Assembly: GCA_963704815.1 (NCBI GenBank)
Contig: CAVPHU010000005.1
Location: 558,001-622,000, forward strand
Reading direction: 5' to 3'
Length of the DNA: 64,000 bases
Source of the DNA: DATKWD01 sp963704815
Lineage (GTDB): Bacteria > Actinomycetota > Acidimicrobiia > Acidimicrobiales > Salinilacustritrichaceae
Made by a program: the position numbers and the translations under genes. Below are positions 35,208 to 45,719 of this stretch, piece by piece (within the stretch, counting starts at the first letter, position 1; every line of letters starts with the position of its first letter). Below the pieces are notes generated by a model that saw nothing but the letters and a program-made list of their open reading frames with translations, did no database searches and was not told the DNA's origin.

Positions 35208-35735
35208 GTGGACGACCTGACGCGCCTCGCGCTCGCTGCGCAGGACGGCGATCAGATCGCGTTGGCAGCCTTCGTGCGCAAGACCCAACCCGAGGTCTGG
35301 CGGCTCTGTGCCCGCCTCGGAGATCGCGACCAGGCCGACGACCTCACCCAGGAGGTCTATCTGCGGGCTCTCCCCGCGCTGGAGCGCTTCCGCGCCGACG
35401 CATCGGCGCGGACCTGGCTGCTCCGCATCGCCCGCAACACCTGCGCCGATCACGTGCGCGGTCGGGTGCGCCGGCGGGCGCTGCTCGATCGGGTGCGACC
35501 AGCCGACCGCGACGAGGTCAGTCCCGATCCGGCCGGCGCCGTCGAGCTCGACCGCCTCGTGTCGGCCCTGGATCCGGACCGACGCGAGGCCTTCGTGCTC
35601 ACCCAGACGCTGGGGTGCTCGTATCAGGAGGCGGCCGACGTCGTGGGCGTGCCGGTCGGGACCATTCGCAGCCGGGTCGCCCGCGCACGCGACGACCTGC
35701 TCGACGCGCTGTCGACCGACGAAGCCACCGGCTGA
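35208..35735 (+). CDS. ECF RNA polymerase sigma factor
   Basis: A 175-residue ECF sigma factor. Region 2 has DDLTQEVYLRALPALERFR and ARTWLLRIARNTCADHVR; region 4 has LGCSYQEAADVVGVPVGTIRSRVARARDDL (core VPVGTIRSRV). The GTG at 35208 is preferred: a CACAAT hexamer at 35196-35201 places the transcription start exactly on it, so the mRNA is probably leaderless. The likely antagonist is the zf-HC2 protein at 33334-33957. It converges with the histidinol-phosphatase-type gene. Confidence 0.9.
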   Translation: MDDLTRLALAAQDGDQIALAAFVRKTQPEVWRLCARLGDRDQADDLTQEVYLRALPALERFRADASARTWLLRIARNTCADHVRGRVRRRALLDRVRPADRDEVSPDPAGAVELDRLVSALDPDRREAFVLTQTLGCSYQEAADVVGVPVGTIRSRVARARDDLLDALSTDEATG

Positions 35736-35757
35736 GGGCCGCTCAGGTCGAGCCGCT

Positions 35758-36528
35758 TCAGGCCAGGAGGTCGAGCCACTCGCGGTGGATGCGACCGTTG
35801 GTGGCGATCCCGCTGCCGTGTTCGAAGCCGTCGAGCCCGTCGAGTGAGGTGAATCGGCCCCCGGCCTCGTCGAGGATGACCGGCATGGGACCCAGATCCC
35901 AGTGGGCCGCCACCGGGTCGACCATCGCCTCGGCTCGTCCGGTGGCGACCAGGGCGTAGCCGTAGCCGTCACCCCAGGTGCGAACGGTCACCCCGGCTTC
36001 CAGAAGCGCCTGGATCTGTTCGATTCGCCACACCCCGCCGAAACCGCTGGTCATGAGATACGAGTCGGCGAGGTCGTCGCAGTCGTTCACCGTCACCCGT
36101 TCACCGTTGCCGAAGCAGCCGAGGCCCCGGCCGGCGTAGACCGTCTCGTCGAGCCCGGGCATGTTGATGACGCCGATCAGCGGTCCGTGCTCGTCGGTGA
36201 CGGCCAGGAGTCCGCTGTAGAGCGGGACGCCGTGGGTGAAGGCCTTGGTGCCGTCGATCGGGTCGATGATCCACGTTCGGCCGCTGCTGCCCTCGGTGTC
36301 GGCCTCTTCCTCGCCCCACACGGCGTCGTCGGGGTACCGCTCGCCGATCCGCTCGCGGAGCAGCCGCTCGGCGCCCTGGTCGGCCACGGTGACCGGGGAG
36401 CCGTCGTGCTTCCTGATGACCTCGAGTTCGACCGAGCGGAAGTGTTCGAGGGTGAACGCACCGGCCTCACGGGTCCACGCCACGGCTTCGTCGAGGAGTT
36501 CGGGAGATGCTGGAGGAGGTGCGCTCAC
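35758..36528 (-). CDS. Inositol monophosphatase family, probably histidinol-phosphatase (HisN)
   Basis: A 256-residue magnesium-dependent phosphatase. The metal site motifs are GEEEADT (about residue 72), DPIDGTKAF (about 89) and WDLGPMPVILDEAGG (about 211). The segment WGDGYGYALVATGRAEAMVDP matches the HisN subgroup that makes histidinol from histidinol-phosphate, rather than inositol phosphatases. No other his genes are nearby, so this subgroup call is moderate. The start is GTG. Confidence 0.85.
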   Translation of the reverse strand: MSAPPPASPELLDEAVAWTREAGAFTLEHFRSVELEVIRKHDGSPVTVADQGAERLLRERIGERYPDDAVWGEEEADTEGSSGRTWIIDPIDGTKAFTHGVPLYSGLLAVTDEHGPLIGVINMPGLDETVYAGRGLGCFGNGERVTVNDCDDLADSYLMTSGFGGVWRIEQIQALLEAGVTVRTWGDGYGYALVATGRAEAMVDPVAAHWDLGPMPVILDEAGGRFTSLDGLDGFEHGSGIATNGRIHREWLDLLA

Positions 36529-36581
36529 GACATCGAGTCTCGCTCATCGAGTGGTGCGAGCGGCACCTCGACTCGTGCGGC

Positions 36582-37496
36582 TCACTCGTGGATCGGGGCT
36601 TCGCACTCGTGGCACTCGAGTTCGAGGGTCACGTGGCCGATGCCGAAGTCGTCGGCCAGCAGCGTCCGGAGCGCATCGCCGCGCTCCTGTGCCTCGTGGA
36701 GCAGCAGGTCGTCGTCGAGCACGACGTGGGCCGACATCGCCGGTGAATCCGACGCGAGGCTCCAGACGTGCAGGTGGTGGACATCGACCACGCCCTCGGC
36801 TGCGTTGAGCCGGGCGATCACCTGAGCCGGGTCGACCGATTCCGGCGCAGCCATCATCACGACTCGGGTGGCGTCCCGGAGCAGCCGTACCGCGGCCCAC
36901 AACACCAGTGCGGCGATGAAGATGGAGACCACCGGGTCGACCCAGTCGGCCCCTGCCGCGAGGACGGCCACTCCCGAGAGCATGGCGGCCACCGATCCGG
37001 CGGCGTCGGCCAGCAGGTGCGCCATCGCCCCTCGGAGGTTGAGGTTGCCGGCGCTCACCCGGGCGAGGGCCAACGCACTGCCCAGGTTGACCACGAGGCC
37101 GACGCTGGCCACGACCAGGAGGCCCAGGCCGTCGATGTCGGCCGGCTCGCCGATCCGGCGAATCGCCTCGAACACGATCCAGCCCGACGACGCGGCGAGG
37201 ATCACGCCGTTGGCCTGGGCACCCACCACCTCGGCCCGTTTCATGCCGAAGGTGTGGCGGCCCGATGCCGGCCGATCGGCCAGGGTCTGGGCGATCAGCG
37301 CGATGGTGAGCGCGGCGACATCGGACAGCATGTGGGCCGCATCGGCCAGCAGCGCCAGCGATCCGAACACGATGCCGCCCACGACCTCGACCCCCAGGAA
37401 GCCGGCGTTGGCTACGAGCACCCATCGAAGCACCCGTCGCTGCCGTTGTCGCAGGGTTGCGTCGCCGCTCAGCACCGGGCCGTGGTCGTGGCTCAC
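36582..37496 (-). CDS. Cation diffusion facilitator, zinc-type efflux transporter
   Basis: A 304-residue CDF protein that exports divalent metal by proton antiport. Six membrane helices are predicted. Two HxxxD metal sites are intact: HMLSD in helix 2 and HLLAD in helix 5, the pattern of zinc/cadmium transporters. The N-terminus is His-rich (MSHDHG) and the C-terminal cytoplasmic domain ends HVTLELECHECEAPIHE. The GTG start overlaps the ArsR stop (GTGA), so the sensor and transporter are translated together. Confidence 0.93.
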   Translation of the reverse strand: MSHDHGPVLSGDATLRQRQRRVLRWVLVANAGFLGVEVVGGIVFGSLALLADAAHMLSDVAALTIALIAQTLADRPASGRHTFGMKRAEVVGAQANGVILAASSGWIVFEAIRRIGEPADIDGLGLLVVASVGLVVNLGSALALARVSAGNLNLRGAMAHLLADAAGSVAAMLSGVAVLAAGADWVDPVVSIFIAALVLWAAVRLLRDATRVVMMAAPESVDPAQVIARLNAAEGVVDVHHLHVWSLASDSPAMSAHVVLDDDLLLHEAQERGDALRTLLADDFGIGHVTLELECHECEAPIHE

Positions 37497-37792
37497 GGTC
37501 GTTCCCGATCCAGGGCCGGCTCCCGGCTGTGGCCGATGGCGTCGTCGATGATGTGCAGGACGTGGTGATCGGAGATCCGGTATGCCATCTCGCGGCCCCG
37601 ACGTTCCCCGGCCACCAGGCGCTGATCGCGCAGCACGCGCAGGTGTTGGGACACCAGCGGCTGGCTCAGTTCGAGGGCATCGACCAGTTCGTGCACACAT
37701 TGTTCGCCGTGACGAAGCTGGTCGACGATGGCCAGGCGGGCCGGGTTCCCGAGGGTCTTGAGCAGCGTGGCCGCGTCGGACATGTCCGTCAT
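37493..37792 (-). CDS. ArsR/SmtB family metal-sensing repressor
   Basis: A 99-residue winged-helix repressor starting at ATG 37792 (MTDMSDAATLLKTLGNPARL). The recognition helix is LSQPLVSQHLRVLRDQRLV. The C-terminal helix has D-x-H, then H eleven residues later and E after that (DHHVLHIIDDAIGHSRE), which matches the alpha-5 site of zinc/cobalt sensors such as CzrA except that the last ligand is Glu instead of His. An in-frame ATG at 37816 would add eight residues (MQTCECLH) but lies inside the operator. A GAATGT hexamer 7 nt before ATG 37792 suggests a leaderless transcript. It is co-transcribed with the CDF gene. Confidence 0.88.
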   Translation of the reverse strand: MTDMSDAATLLKTLGNPARLAIVDQLRHGEQCVHELVDALELSQPLVSQHLRVLRDQRLVAGERRGREMAYRISDHHVLHIIDDAIGHSREPALDRERP

Positions 37793-37816
37793 ATGCAGAC
37801 ATTCGCATGTCTGCAT
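37793..37816. promoter_or_regulatory. ArsR operator, perfect inverted repeat
   Basis: ATGCAGACAT and ATGTCTGCAT, perfect 10-bp arms around TCGC, directly upstream of the arsR start. The layout is typical of ArsR/SmtB operators, and the element overlaps the predicted promoter. Confidence 0.85.
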
Positions 37817-37941
37817 GGTCCGGTCAACCGCTTCACGAGCCGATGGTGATTCGAGTTCGACTGGAAACGCGCCCCCGTGGGCCGCGAGACTTGTCAACTG
37901 CACAATGGCGGCCAATGGGCTGCGCATCAGGAGCTCGCACG

Positions 37942-38178
37942 ATGTCGAAGATCTGCCAAGTCACCGGACGCAAGCCGTCGTTCGGCAACACCATCTCGCA
38001 CTCGCACCGCAAGACCCGTCGGCGCTGGGATCCGAACATCCAGCGCCAGCGTTTCTGGGTGCCGTCCGAGAAGCGCTGGGTGACCCTGAACGTCAGCGCC
38101 AAGGGCATCAAGACCATCAACAAGAACGGCATCGAGTCGGTCATGGCCGACATGCGCCGCCGAGGAGTGAAGGTCTGA
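37942..38178 (+). CDS. rpmB: 50S ribosomal protein L28
   Basis: A 78-residue L28 (MSKICQVTGRKPSFGNTISH, then RRRWDPNIQRQRFWVPSEKR). It has a single cysteine and no CxxC pairs, so it is the zinc-independent form. AGGAG lies 8 nt before the ATG, and a CACAAT hexamer at 37901-37906 is a possible -10 box. It is divergent from arsR and overlaps rpmG by one base (TGATG). Confidence 0.97.
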   Translation: MSKICQVTGRKPSFGNTISHSHRKTRRRWDPNIQRQRFWVPSEKRWVTLNVSAKGIKTINKNGIESVMADMRRRGVKV

Positions 38179-38342
38179 TGGCCAAGAACGACAAGCGCCC
38201 GATCATCAAGATGAAGTCGACCGAGGGTTCGGGGTACACCTACGTGACCCGCAAGTCGAAGGTCAACACGCGTGAGCGGCTCGAGCTCAAGAAGTTCGAC
38301 CCCATCCTGCGCAAGCACGTCATCTTCAAAGAAGAGCGCTGA
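38178..38342 (+). CDS. rpmG: 50S ribosomal protein L33
   Basis: A 54-residue L33 (MAKNDKRPIIKMKSTEGSG, then RLELKKFDPILRKHVIFKE). It contains no cysteine, so it is the zinc-free form. Its ATG overlaps the rpmB stop. Confidence 0.97.
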   Translation: MAKNDKRPIIKMKSTEGSGYTYVTRKSKVNTRERLELKKFDPILRKHVIFKEER

Positions 38343-38353
38343 AGCCAACGCCT

Positions 38354-39568
38354 GTGGGGTCACTGGCGCAAGGCACGGTCGATCCCGGGTTCGAGGCGGT
38401 CGTCGACGCGTTCGAGGCCAACTTCGCCGAGCGCAACGAGATCGGTGCCGCGTGTGCCGTCTACGTCGACGGGCGCAAGGTCGTCGATGTCTGGGGCGGG
38501 TTGGCCGACGCCGAGGCCGGCGAGCCCTGGACCGACCACACCCTGGTCCTGGTGTTCAGCTCGACCAAGGGTGCAGCAGCGGTCTGCGCCAACCTGCTCG
38601 CCCAGCGCGGCCAACTCGACATGGACGCCCCCGTGGCCACCTATTGGCCCGAGTTCGCCGCCGAGGGCAAGGGTGACATCACGGTGCGCCAGCTGCTGAG
38701 CCACCAAGCCGGACTCCCCGTCATCGACGACGTGCTGACCTTCGAGGACGTGCTCGCCTGGGACCCCGTGGTCGAAGCGCTCGCCCGTCAGAAGCCGGTG
38801 TGGGAACCCGGCACGGCCCACGGCTACCACGCCACCACGTTCGGGTGGCTGGTCGGTGAGCTGATCCGCCGGGTCGACGGGCGCAGCATCGGGCGCTTCT
38901 TCGCCGACGAGGTCGCTGCGCCGCTGGGCCTGCACTTCACCATAGGGACCCCGCCCGACACGCACGACCGGGTGGCCCGCCTGCACGGCCAGGGCCACGG
39001 CAGCGGTTCGGAAGACTCCGGCGGTGCCTCCACCGAGGGACTCGACCCCGCCATCCGCGCGCTCGCCGAGGAGTTCATGGGCCCCGACACGCTGACCGGG
39101 CGGGCCATGTCGACCCCCAACGGGGTGCTGGCCGAGGGTCGTGGCTACAACCGTCCCGAACTGTGGGAGGCCGAGATCCCGGCGTCCAACGGCATCACCG
39201 ATGCCCGGAGCCTGGCCAGGATGTACGCCTCGCTCGTCAGCGAGGTCGACGGCGTGCGGACGCTGAGCGACGAACAGGTCGCGGCGGCCGCCACCCGCCA
39301 GATCCGCGGTCGCGACCAGATCCTGCACATCAAGAGCCGCTTCGGGCTCGGCTTCATGCTGTCATCGGTGTTCGCTCCGTACGGCGGCGAGGCCAGCTTC
39401 GGCCACGCCGGGATGGGCGGGTCGGTCGGCTTCGCCGATCCCGAGCACCGCATCGGCTTCGGCTACGTGATGAACCGCCTCGACATGAACTTCAACGGCG
39501 ACGACCGCACGAGGGGCCTCATCAAGGCCACCTACGAAGCGATCGGCGTCGAACCCGCCTACGTCTGA
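38354..39568 (+). CDS. Serine beta-lactamase-fold hydrolase (class C / family VIII esterase type)
   Basis: A 404-residue protein without a clear signal peptide, so probably cytoplasmic. The SxxK motif is SSTK near residue 71, the second-motif tyrosine is in HGYHATTFGWLVGELI, and a C-terminal FGHAGMGGSVGFADP segment replaces the KTG motif. This set fits esterases of the beta-lactamase family rather than antibiotic resistance enzymes. It follows rpmG by 11 bp with a GTG start. Confidence 0.85.
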   Translation: MGSLAQGTVDPGFEAVVDAFEANFAERNEIGAACAVYVDGRKVVDVWGGLADAEAGEPWTDHTLVLVFSSTKGAAAVCANLLAQRGQLDMDAPVATYWPEFAAEGKGDITVRQLLSHQAGLPVIDDVLTFEDVLAWDPVVEALARQKPVWEPGTAHGYHATTFGWLVGELIRRVDGRSIGRFFADEVAAPLGLHFTIGTPPDTHDRVARLHGQGHGSGSEDSGGASTEGLDPAIRALAEEFMGPDTLTGRAMSTPNGVLAEGRGYNRPELWEAEIPASNGITDARSLARMYASLVSEVDGVRTLSDEQVAAAATRQIRGRDQILHIKSRFGLGFMLSSVFAPYGGEASFGHAGMGGSVGFADPEHRIGFGYVMNRLDMNFNGDDRTRGLIKATYEAIGVEPAYV

Positions 39569-39574
39569 GGTCCA

Positions 39575-40963
39575 TCACTTGGCCGGAAAGACGGTGACGA
39601 TGTCGGCGAAGCCGCCCTCGGCCCGGGTGGCGAGGATGGGGTTGCCGAGGAAGGTGATGTCTTCGCCGAGCAGTTCGATGCCGAACGCCTCGGGCGCGTC
39701 GAGCGGACACTCGACGATGAACGTGCGCCTCACCTCTTCCCCGTCGAGCTTGCACACCCGTGCGCCGGTGGCGTCGGCGACCATGGTGGCGTCGACCAGT
39801 ACCACCGTCCCGACGGGTGCATCGAGCGCCTGGTCGAGCGACTGCAACGTCAGGGCTCCCACATCGATGTCGGTCGTGGCCGGGGCATCGGTCGTCTCGA
39901 CGATCGGGTCACCCAGGGGTGTTCGAACGATGTCACCGAAGTGGACGGTGTCGCCGTCGACCCGTGTGGCGTGGGTGACGAGGTCGCCCGACTGTGGCCG
40001 GTCGAGACGGCGTCCGTACTCGTCGAACACCCCAGACGGCCCGAAGAACGCCCGCCGTGCTGCGTCCCAACGCACCAGTCCGATGATGGTGTCGCTCGGG
40101 TCTGCGGTCCGAGCGTCGATGGCACTCACGGTTCCGTCGGCGTGGTGAATGATCACGACCGGGACGTTGTCCCGGTCGAAGGCGAGCGAGGCCTCGCCGA
40201 CCGGCGGGAGCGGTGCCGAACCGCTCTCGTCGCCGAACTCGGTCGAGATGACCTCGTCGGGAAGCCCGGGGACGATCTCGAACGGCACGACCTCCGATTC
40301 GGGGGAGGCTGAGAAGAAAGGCTCCTGGGCGGGGAGACGGATCCGCGAGATGCCGTCGAACGTCGAACGGTCGACCGCCGCGACGATGATGTAGGAAACC
40401 GGGACCTCCTCGCAGGTGCGGTAGGAGGGGTCGACGAAGCGGGGCGCGAGGATGCCGGGATCGATCTCCTCGAGGCCGGCGAAGACCGGTGGGCAGTCGT
40501 TGCTCGGGATCGCGAACACGACGAGCGCCCGTTCGGCCGGGTCGAAGGTGCCCTCGAGGCCCGCGCGTGGGATGGCCATGCCGAAGCGGCTGGTCATTTC
40601 GGCCTCGACTTCGTCGTAGGCGGCCAGGTCGCCTACGAACCGCACGAACGGGAACGAATCGACGGCGAAGGTCGTGGCAAGCGTCGAGAAGCCGAGTGAT
40701 CCGGTGGTGACCGGCGTCCGGTCGTCCGCAGGGTCGGGGGTGGATGGCCCGGGTCCGGTGATCGTGTCGACGTCGCCGTCATCACCAGAGGTGAGTGCTC
40801 CCGCCAGGGCAACCACCAGCAGCACGACGATCATCGCCGATCCGGCGACGAGGCGGCGTCGATGTCGTTGCGCTCGACCCCGGGCCCAGACGTCGGCGAC
40901 GTCGGCGTCGCTGCGGGTCCGGGTGGCCGAGAGGCCGTCGAGTCGGGTGTCGAGATCAGACAT
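39575..40963 (-). CDS. Single-helix membrane protein, probable anti-sigma partner
   Basis: A 462-residue protein. The cytoplasmic N-terminus (about 1-38) is basic near the membrane, one helix follows (LVAGSAMIVVLLVVALAGAL), and the rest is a large outer domain with no recognised fold. Its start overlaps the upstream sigma gene by 8 bp, which suggests that it is the cognate regulator; no known anti-sigma motif is visible. Confidence 0.65.
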   Translation of the reverse strand: MSDLDTRLDGLSATRTRSDADVADVWARGRAQRHRRRLVAGSAMIVVLLVVALAGALTSGDDGDVDTITGPGPSTPDPADDRTPVTTGSLGFSTLATTFAVDSFPFVRFVGDLAAYDEVEAEMTSRFGMAIPRAGLEGTFDPAERALVVFAIPSNDCPPVFAGLEEIDPGILAPRFVDPSYRTCEEVPVSYIIVAAVDRSTFDGISRIRLPAQEPFFSASPESEVVPFEIVPGLPDEVISTEFGDESGSAPLPPVGEASLAFDRDNVPVVIIHHADGTVSAIDARTADPSDTIIGLVRWDAARRAFFGPSGVFDEYGRRLDRPQSGDLVTHATRVDGDTVHFGDIVRTPLGDPIVETTDAPATTDIDVGALTLQSLDQALDAPVGTVVLVDATMVADATGARVCKLDGEEVRRTFIVECPLDAPEAFGIELLGEDITFLGNPILATRAEGGFADIVTVFPAK

Positions 40964-41438
40964 GGGGCACCTCTTCGAGAAGCAGGCGCAACGCGGTGCG
41001 GGCGTCGGTGAGGGTGGCGGCCGCCGTGCCGTCGGCGATTCCCATGGCCTCGGCCACCTCGTGCTGGGTGAACCCGAGCACGTAGCGCAGCGCGATCGCT
41101 TCCCGCTGACGGTCGGGGAGTCTCGTCACCGCGCTCCACAGGTCGAGGTCGGGAACCAGGTCGTGATGCACGGCCAGCGGGTCTTCGCGCTTGCCGATCT
41201 CTCGCTCGCGTGTGCGGCGTCGGCCGGCGCGCCTGAGCTCGTTCCGGGCGACGCGGTAGGTCCAGCCAACGGGGTTCTTCATGCGTCGCACCCGCTCCCA
41301 GCGCGCGGCAGCCCGGGCGAAGGCCTCGTTGCTTGCATCGGCAGCGCAATCGGCGTCACCCGTCACCGCACCCAGGGCACTGGTCACCGGACCGTGGTGG
41401 TCGGCGAAGAACGCGGCAAAATCGGGTGGCACGGTCAA
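40956..41438 (-). CDS. ECF sigma factor, SigE-family type
   Basis: A 160-residue sigma-70 family protein of the short type common in actinobacteria (FAAFFADHHGPVTSALGAV onward). Region 2 has AADASNEAFARAAARWERVR and GWTYRVARNELRR; region 4 has LPDRQREAIALRYVLGFTQHEVAEAMG (core REAIALRYV). The start is TTG at 41438 or GTG at 41432. It is coupled to the membrane protein that follows. Confidence 0.86.
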   Translation of the reverse strand: MTVPPDFAAFFADHHGPVTSALGAVTGDADCAADASNEAFARAAARWERVRRMKNPVGWTYRVARNELRRAGRRRTREREIGKREDPLAVHHDLVPDLDLWSAVTRLPDRQREAIALRYVLGFTQHEVAEAMGIADGTAAATLTDARTALRLLLEEVPHV

Positions 41439-41542
41439 TGCTCACCAGAGTCCCGAGTCACCGGTTCTGTTTAGTCGGGTACTTCCGACCGTCTTGCGAA
41501 TCTCCTGCGTCGGCGGCCCGGGGTTCGTGGCAGGCTCCGGGC

Positions 41543-43164
<1,622 letters not shown>

Positions 43165-43227
43165 ACCGGCTGGTCCGGGCAAGAGGTTCGAATTGGCGCT
43201 CGCCGGTCGTCACGTCACGCTGTGGTG

Positions 43228-44812
43228 GTGAGCACGCCGACCGAGGAGGCCGCCCGTCGGCGGACCTTCGCCATCATCAGCCATCCCGATGCCGGCAAGA
43301 CCACGCTCACCGAGAAGTTCCTTCTGTACGGCGGCGCCATCCAGGAGGCGGGCAACGTGAAGGCCCGCGGCCAGCGTCGCAAGGTCAGCTCGGACTGGAT
43401 GGAGATGGAGCAGAAGCGGGGCATCTCGATCACCTCGACCGTGCTCCAGTTCCCCTACCGGGACCATGTGTTGAACCTGCTCGACACCCCCGGTCACCGC
43501 GACTTCTCCGAGGACACCTACCGGGTGCTCGCCGCCGTCGATGCGGTGATCATGGTGCTCGACGCGTCGAGCGGCATCGAGAGCCAGACCCGCAAGCTGT
43601 TCGAGGTGTGTCGCCAGCGCGAGCTCCCGATCATCAGCTTCATCAACAAGTGGGACCGTCCGGGGCGTGATGCGCTCGAGTTGATCGACGAGCTGGAGTC
43701 CGAGCTCGATCTCCATCCGACGCCCGTCACCTGGCCGGTCGGCATCGCCGGCGACTTCCGTGGCGTGATCGACCGCCAGAACGACTGCTTCGTCCGCTAC
43801 ACCCGAACCGCCCGCGGGGCGAGTGAGGCCCCCGAGGAGATCGTCCCGACGGACCAGGCGGCGGCCGAGGAGGGCAAGGCCTACCTCGATGCGGTCGACG
43901 AGGTCGACCTGCTGACCGCCGTCGGCGCCGACAACGACACCGAGCTGTTCCACACCGGAGCGGCCACGCCGGTGTTCTTCGGGTCGGCGCTGACCAACTT
44001 CGGGGTGCGCCTCCTGCTCGACAGCGTGGTCGACCTGGCGCCGTCGCCCCAGCCGAGGATCGACGTCCACGGCGACCCGCCGCGATCTCGATGCGCCGTT
44101 CAGCGGCTTCGTGTTCAAGGTGCAGGCCAACATGGATCCGTCCCACCGTGACCGGATCGCTTATCTGCGGGTGTGCAGCGGGCGGTTCGATCGAGGCATG
44201 GTCGTGACCCACGGACGCACCGGCAAACCCTTCGCCACCAAGTACGCCCACTCGGTGTTCGGGCAGGAGCGCGACACCCTGGAGGAGGCCTACCCGGGCG
44301 ATGTGATCGGTCTGGTCAATGCCACTGACGTGACCGTCGGCGACGCGCTCTACGACGAGGTGCCGGTCGAGTTCCCCGGGATCCCGGCCTTCGCCCCGGA
44401 GCACTTCGCCATCGCCCGGGTGCGAGACACCGGCAAGTTCAAGCAGTTCCGCTCGGGCATCGCCCAACTCGACGAAGAAGGTGTCGTCCAGATCCTTCGT
44501 GACCGAGACCTGGGCGACCAGGCGCCGCTGTTCGCCGCCGTGGGTCGTCTCCAGTTCGAGGTCGCCCAGTCTCGCCTCGAGCTGGAGTTCGGTGCTCCGA
44601 TCGAGTTGAGCCCCACCGGTCACACGATCGCCCGGATCACCGATGCCGAGAGTGCCGAGGCCCTTCGCCCGATGCAGGGGGTCGACGTCTACGAGCGGAG
44701 CGATGGTGCGCTCCTCGCCCTGTTCGAGTCGATCTACTGGCTCCAGCGACTCGAGCAGGACCAACCCGATCTCCTCCTCGAGCCGCTGCTGGCCGAGGGC
44801 ATGGCCGGCTGA
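43228..44812 (+). CDS. prfC: Peptide chain release factor 3, interrupted by a frameshift
   Basis: A translational GTPase that recycles class I release factors. The first frame has SHPDAGKTTLTEKFLLYGG, DTPGHRDFSEDTYRVL and NKWDRPGRD. The second frame (from about 44085) has DLDAPFSGFVFKVQANMDP to the C-terminus. A net +1 change in the run CCGCCGCG near 44080-44086 separates them. The start could be any of three GTG codons at 43222-43230; 43228 gives a typical N-terminus and lies exactly 7 nt after a CACGCT hexamer. Total length would be about 528 residues, normal for RF3. Confidence 0.9.
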
Positions 44813-44865
44813 GTCGGCGGCTGCTTCATCTCGTTCAGCAGTCGTGGTCCTACAGTGCGGCGCAG

Positions 44866-45210
44866 ATGGAATGGCTGCTGGTCGTGTTCGCGCTGGTGTC
44901 CAGCGGGTCGTTCCTCTTCTACGGCTACCAGACCCTCCTGTGGGACGCGCCGAGGGTCGAGTTCGAGCGCTACGACATGCCGAAGGCACGCAGGGTCGTC
45001 GGGACGATGCAGCTTCTCGGTAGTGCCGGAGTCCTGATCGGCCTCGGCTTCACGCCCCTCGGCGTGGTCGCGGCCACCGGGCTCACCCTGATGATGTTCC
45101 TCGGGCTGATCGTTCGGTTGAGGATCCACGACGCTCCACGGCTCATGATCCCGGCCGCTGTGCTCGGCCTCGTGAACGCCGCGCTGATCGGGCTCTTCCT
45201 GTCTCAGTGA
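44866..45210 (+). CDS. DoxX-like small membrane protein
   Basis: A 114-residue protein with four membrane helices in the DoxX-like pattern (LGSAGVLIGLGFTPLGVVAATGLTLMMF core TGLTLMMF). A TACAGT hexamer at 44851-44856 predicts a transcription start 3 nt before the ATG. Function unknown. Its 3' end overlaps the convergent DoxX-like gene by 7 bp. Confidence 0.7.
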   Translation: MEWLLVVFALVSSGSFLFYGYQTLLWDAPRVEFERYDMPKARRVVGTMQLLGSAGVLIGLGFTPLGVVAATGLTLMMFLGLIVRLRIHDAPRLMIPAAVLGLVNAALIGLFLSQ

Positions 45211-45593
45211 TCGGTTTCCTGGTCTTCGCCGTTGAGGATCGCCGAGGTGGCGGCGAGCGAGAACACGGTGATCGCCGGCAGGGCCCGTTTGAGCGGATCC
45301 TTGACCTTGACGTGCATCGCGATGGCGCCGAGCATGAACAGCGCGAGGCCAGCCGATGCCGGCCGCACCAGCTTCGGCACCCGGTGGCCGATGAGCATCA
45401 TGCTCGCCAGGCCGACCTTCGCGGCACCGACCGCATACATGGTGCTCTCGGACATCCCGTATTCGGCGAACTCCTCCTTCATGTTGGTGGCATTCCCGCC
45501 GCGGTAGCCGGTGTCTTTGTTGAAGCGGTTGAACCAGACGTTCAGGATCCACAGGCCGGCGATGGTCTGAGCGACCTTTCCGATGATCTTCAT
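45204..45593 (-). CDS. DoxX-like small membrane protein
   Basis: A 129-residue protein with an N-terminal hydrophobic helix, a polar loop (NRFNKDTGYRGGNATNMK) and three more helices (VGAAKVGLASMMLIG, SAGLALFMLGAIAMHVKVKD), a layout like DoxX-like family proteins. AAGGGA lies 8 nt before the ATG. It overlaps the convergent gene 44866-45210, a protein of similar layout. Confidence 0.65.
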   Translation of the reverse strand: MKIIGKVAQTIAGLWILNVWFNRFNKDTGYRGGNATNMKEEFAEYGMSESTMYAVGAAKVGLASMMLIGHRVPKLVRPASAGLALFMLGAIAMHVKVKDPLKRALPAITVFSLAATSAILNGEDQETDH

Positions 45594-45719
45594 GACATGA
45601 CATCCCTTCGATCAGCACTGGAGTTCAGCGATCAGCTGGCATTCTCCCCCCGGGCCGAACCGAATCAAACCTGGGCGGCAGGATTCGTGCCGTGAGCACC
45701 TGAGCTAGCTTCTCGCTCG

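Noticed and set aside
37817..37941. Zur box in the arsR-rpmB gap
   Set aside because: No TGAAAATGATTTTCA-like sequence is present, so zinc control of rpmB-rpmG could not be supported.
38354..39568. Antibiotic-resistance beta-lactamase
   Set aside because: No clear signal peptide and a HAG-type third motif; it fits the esterase branch of the family better.
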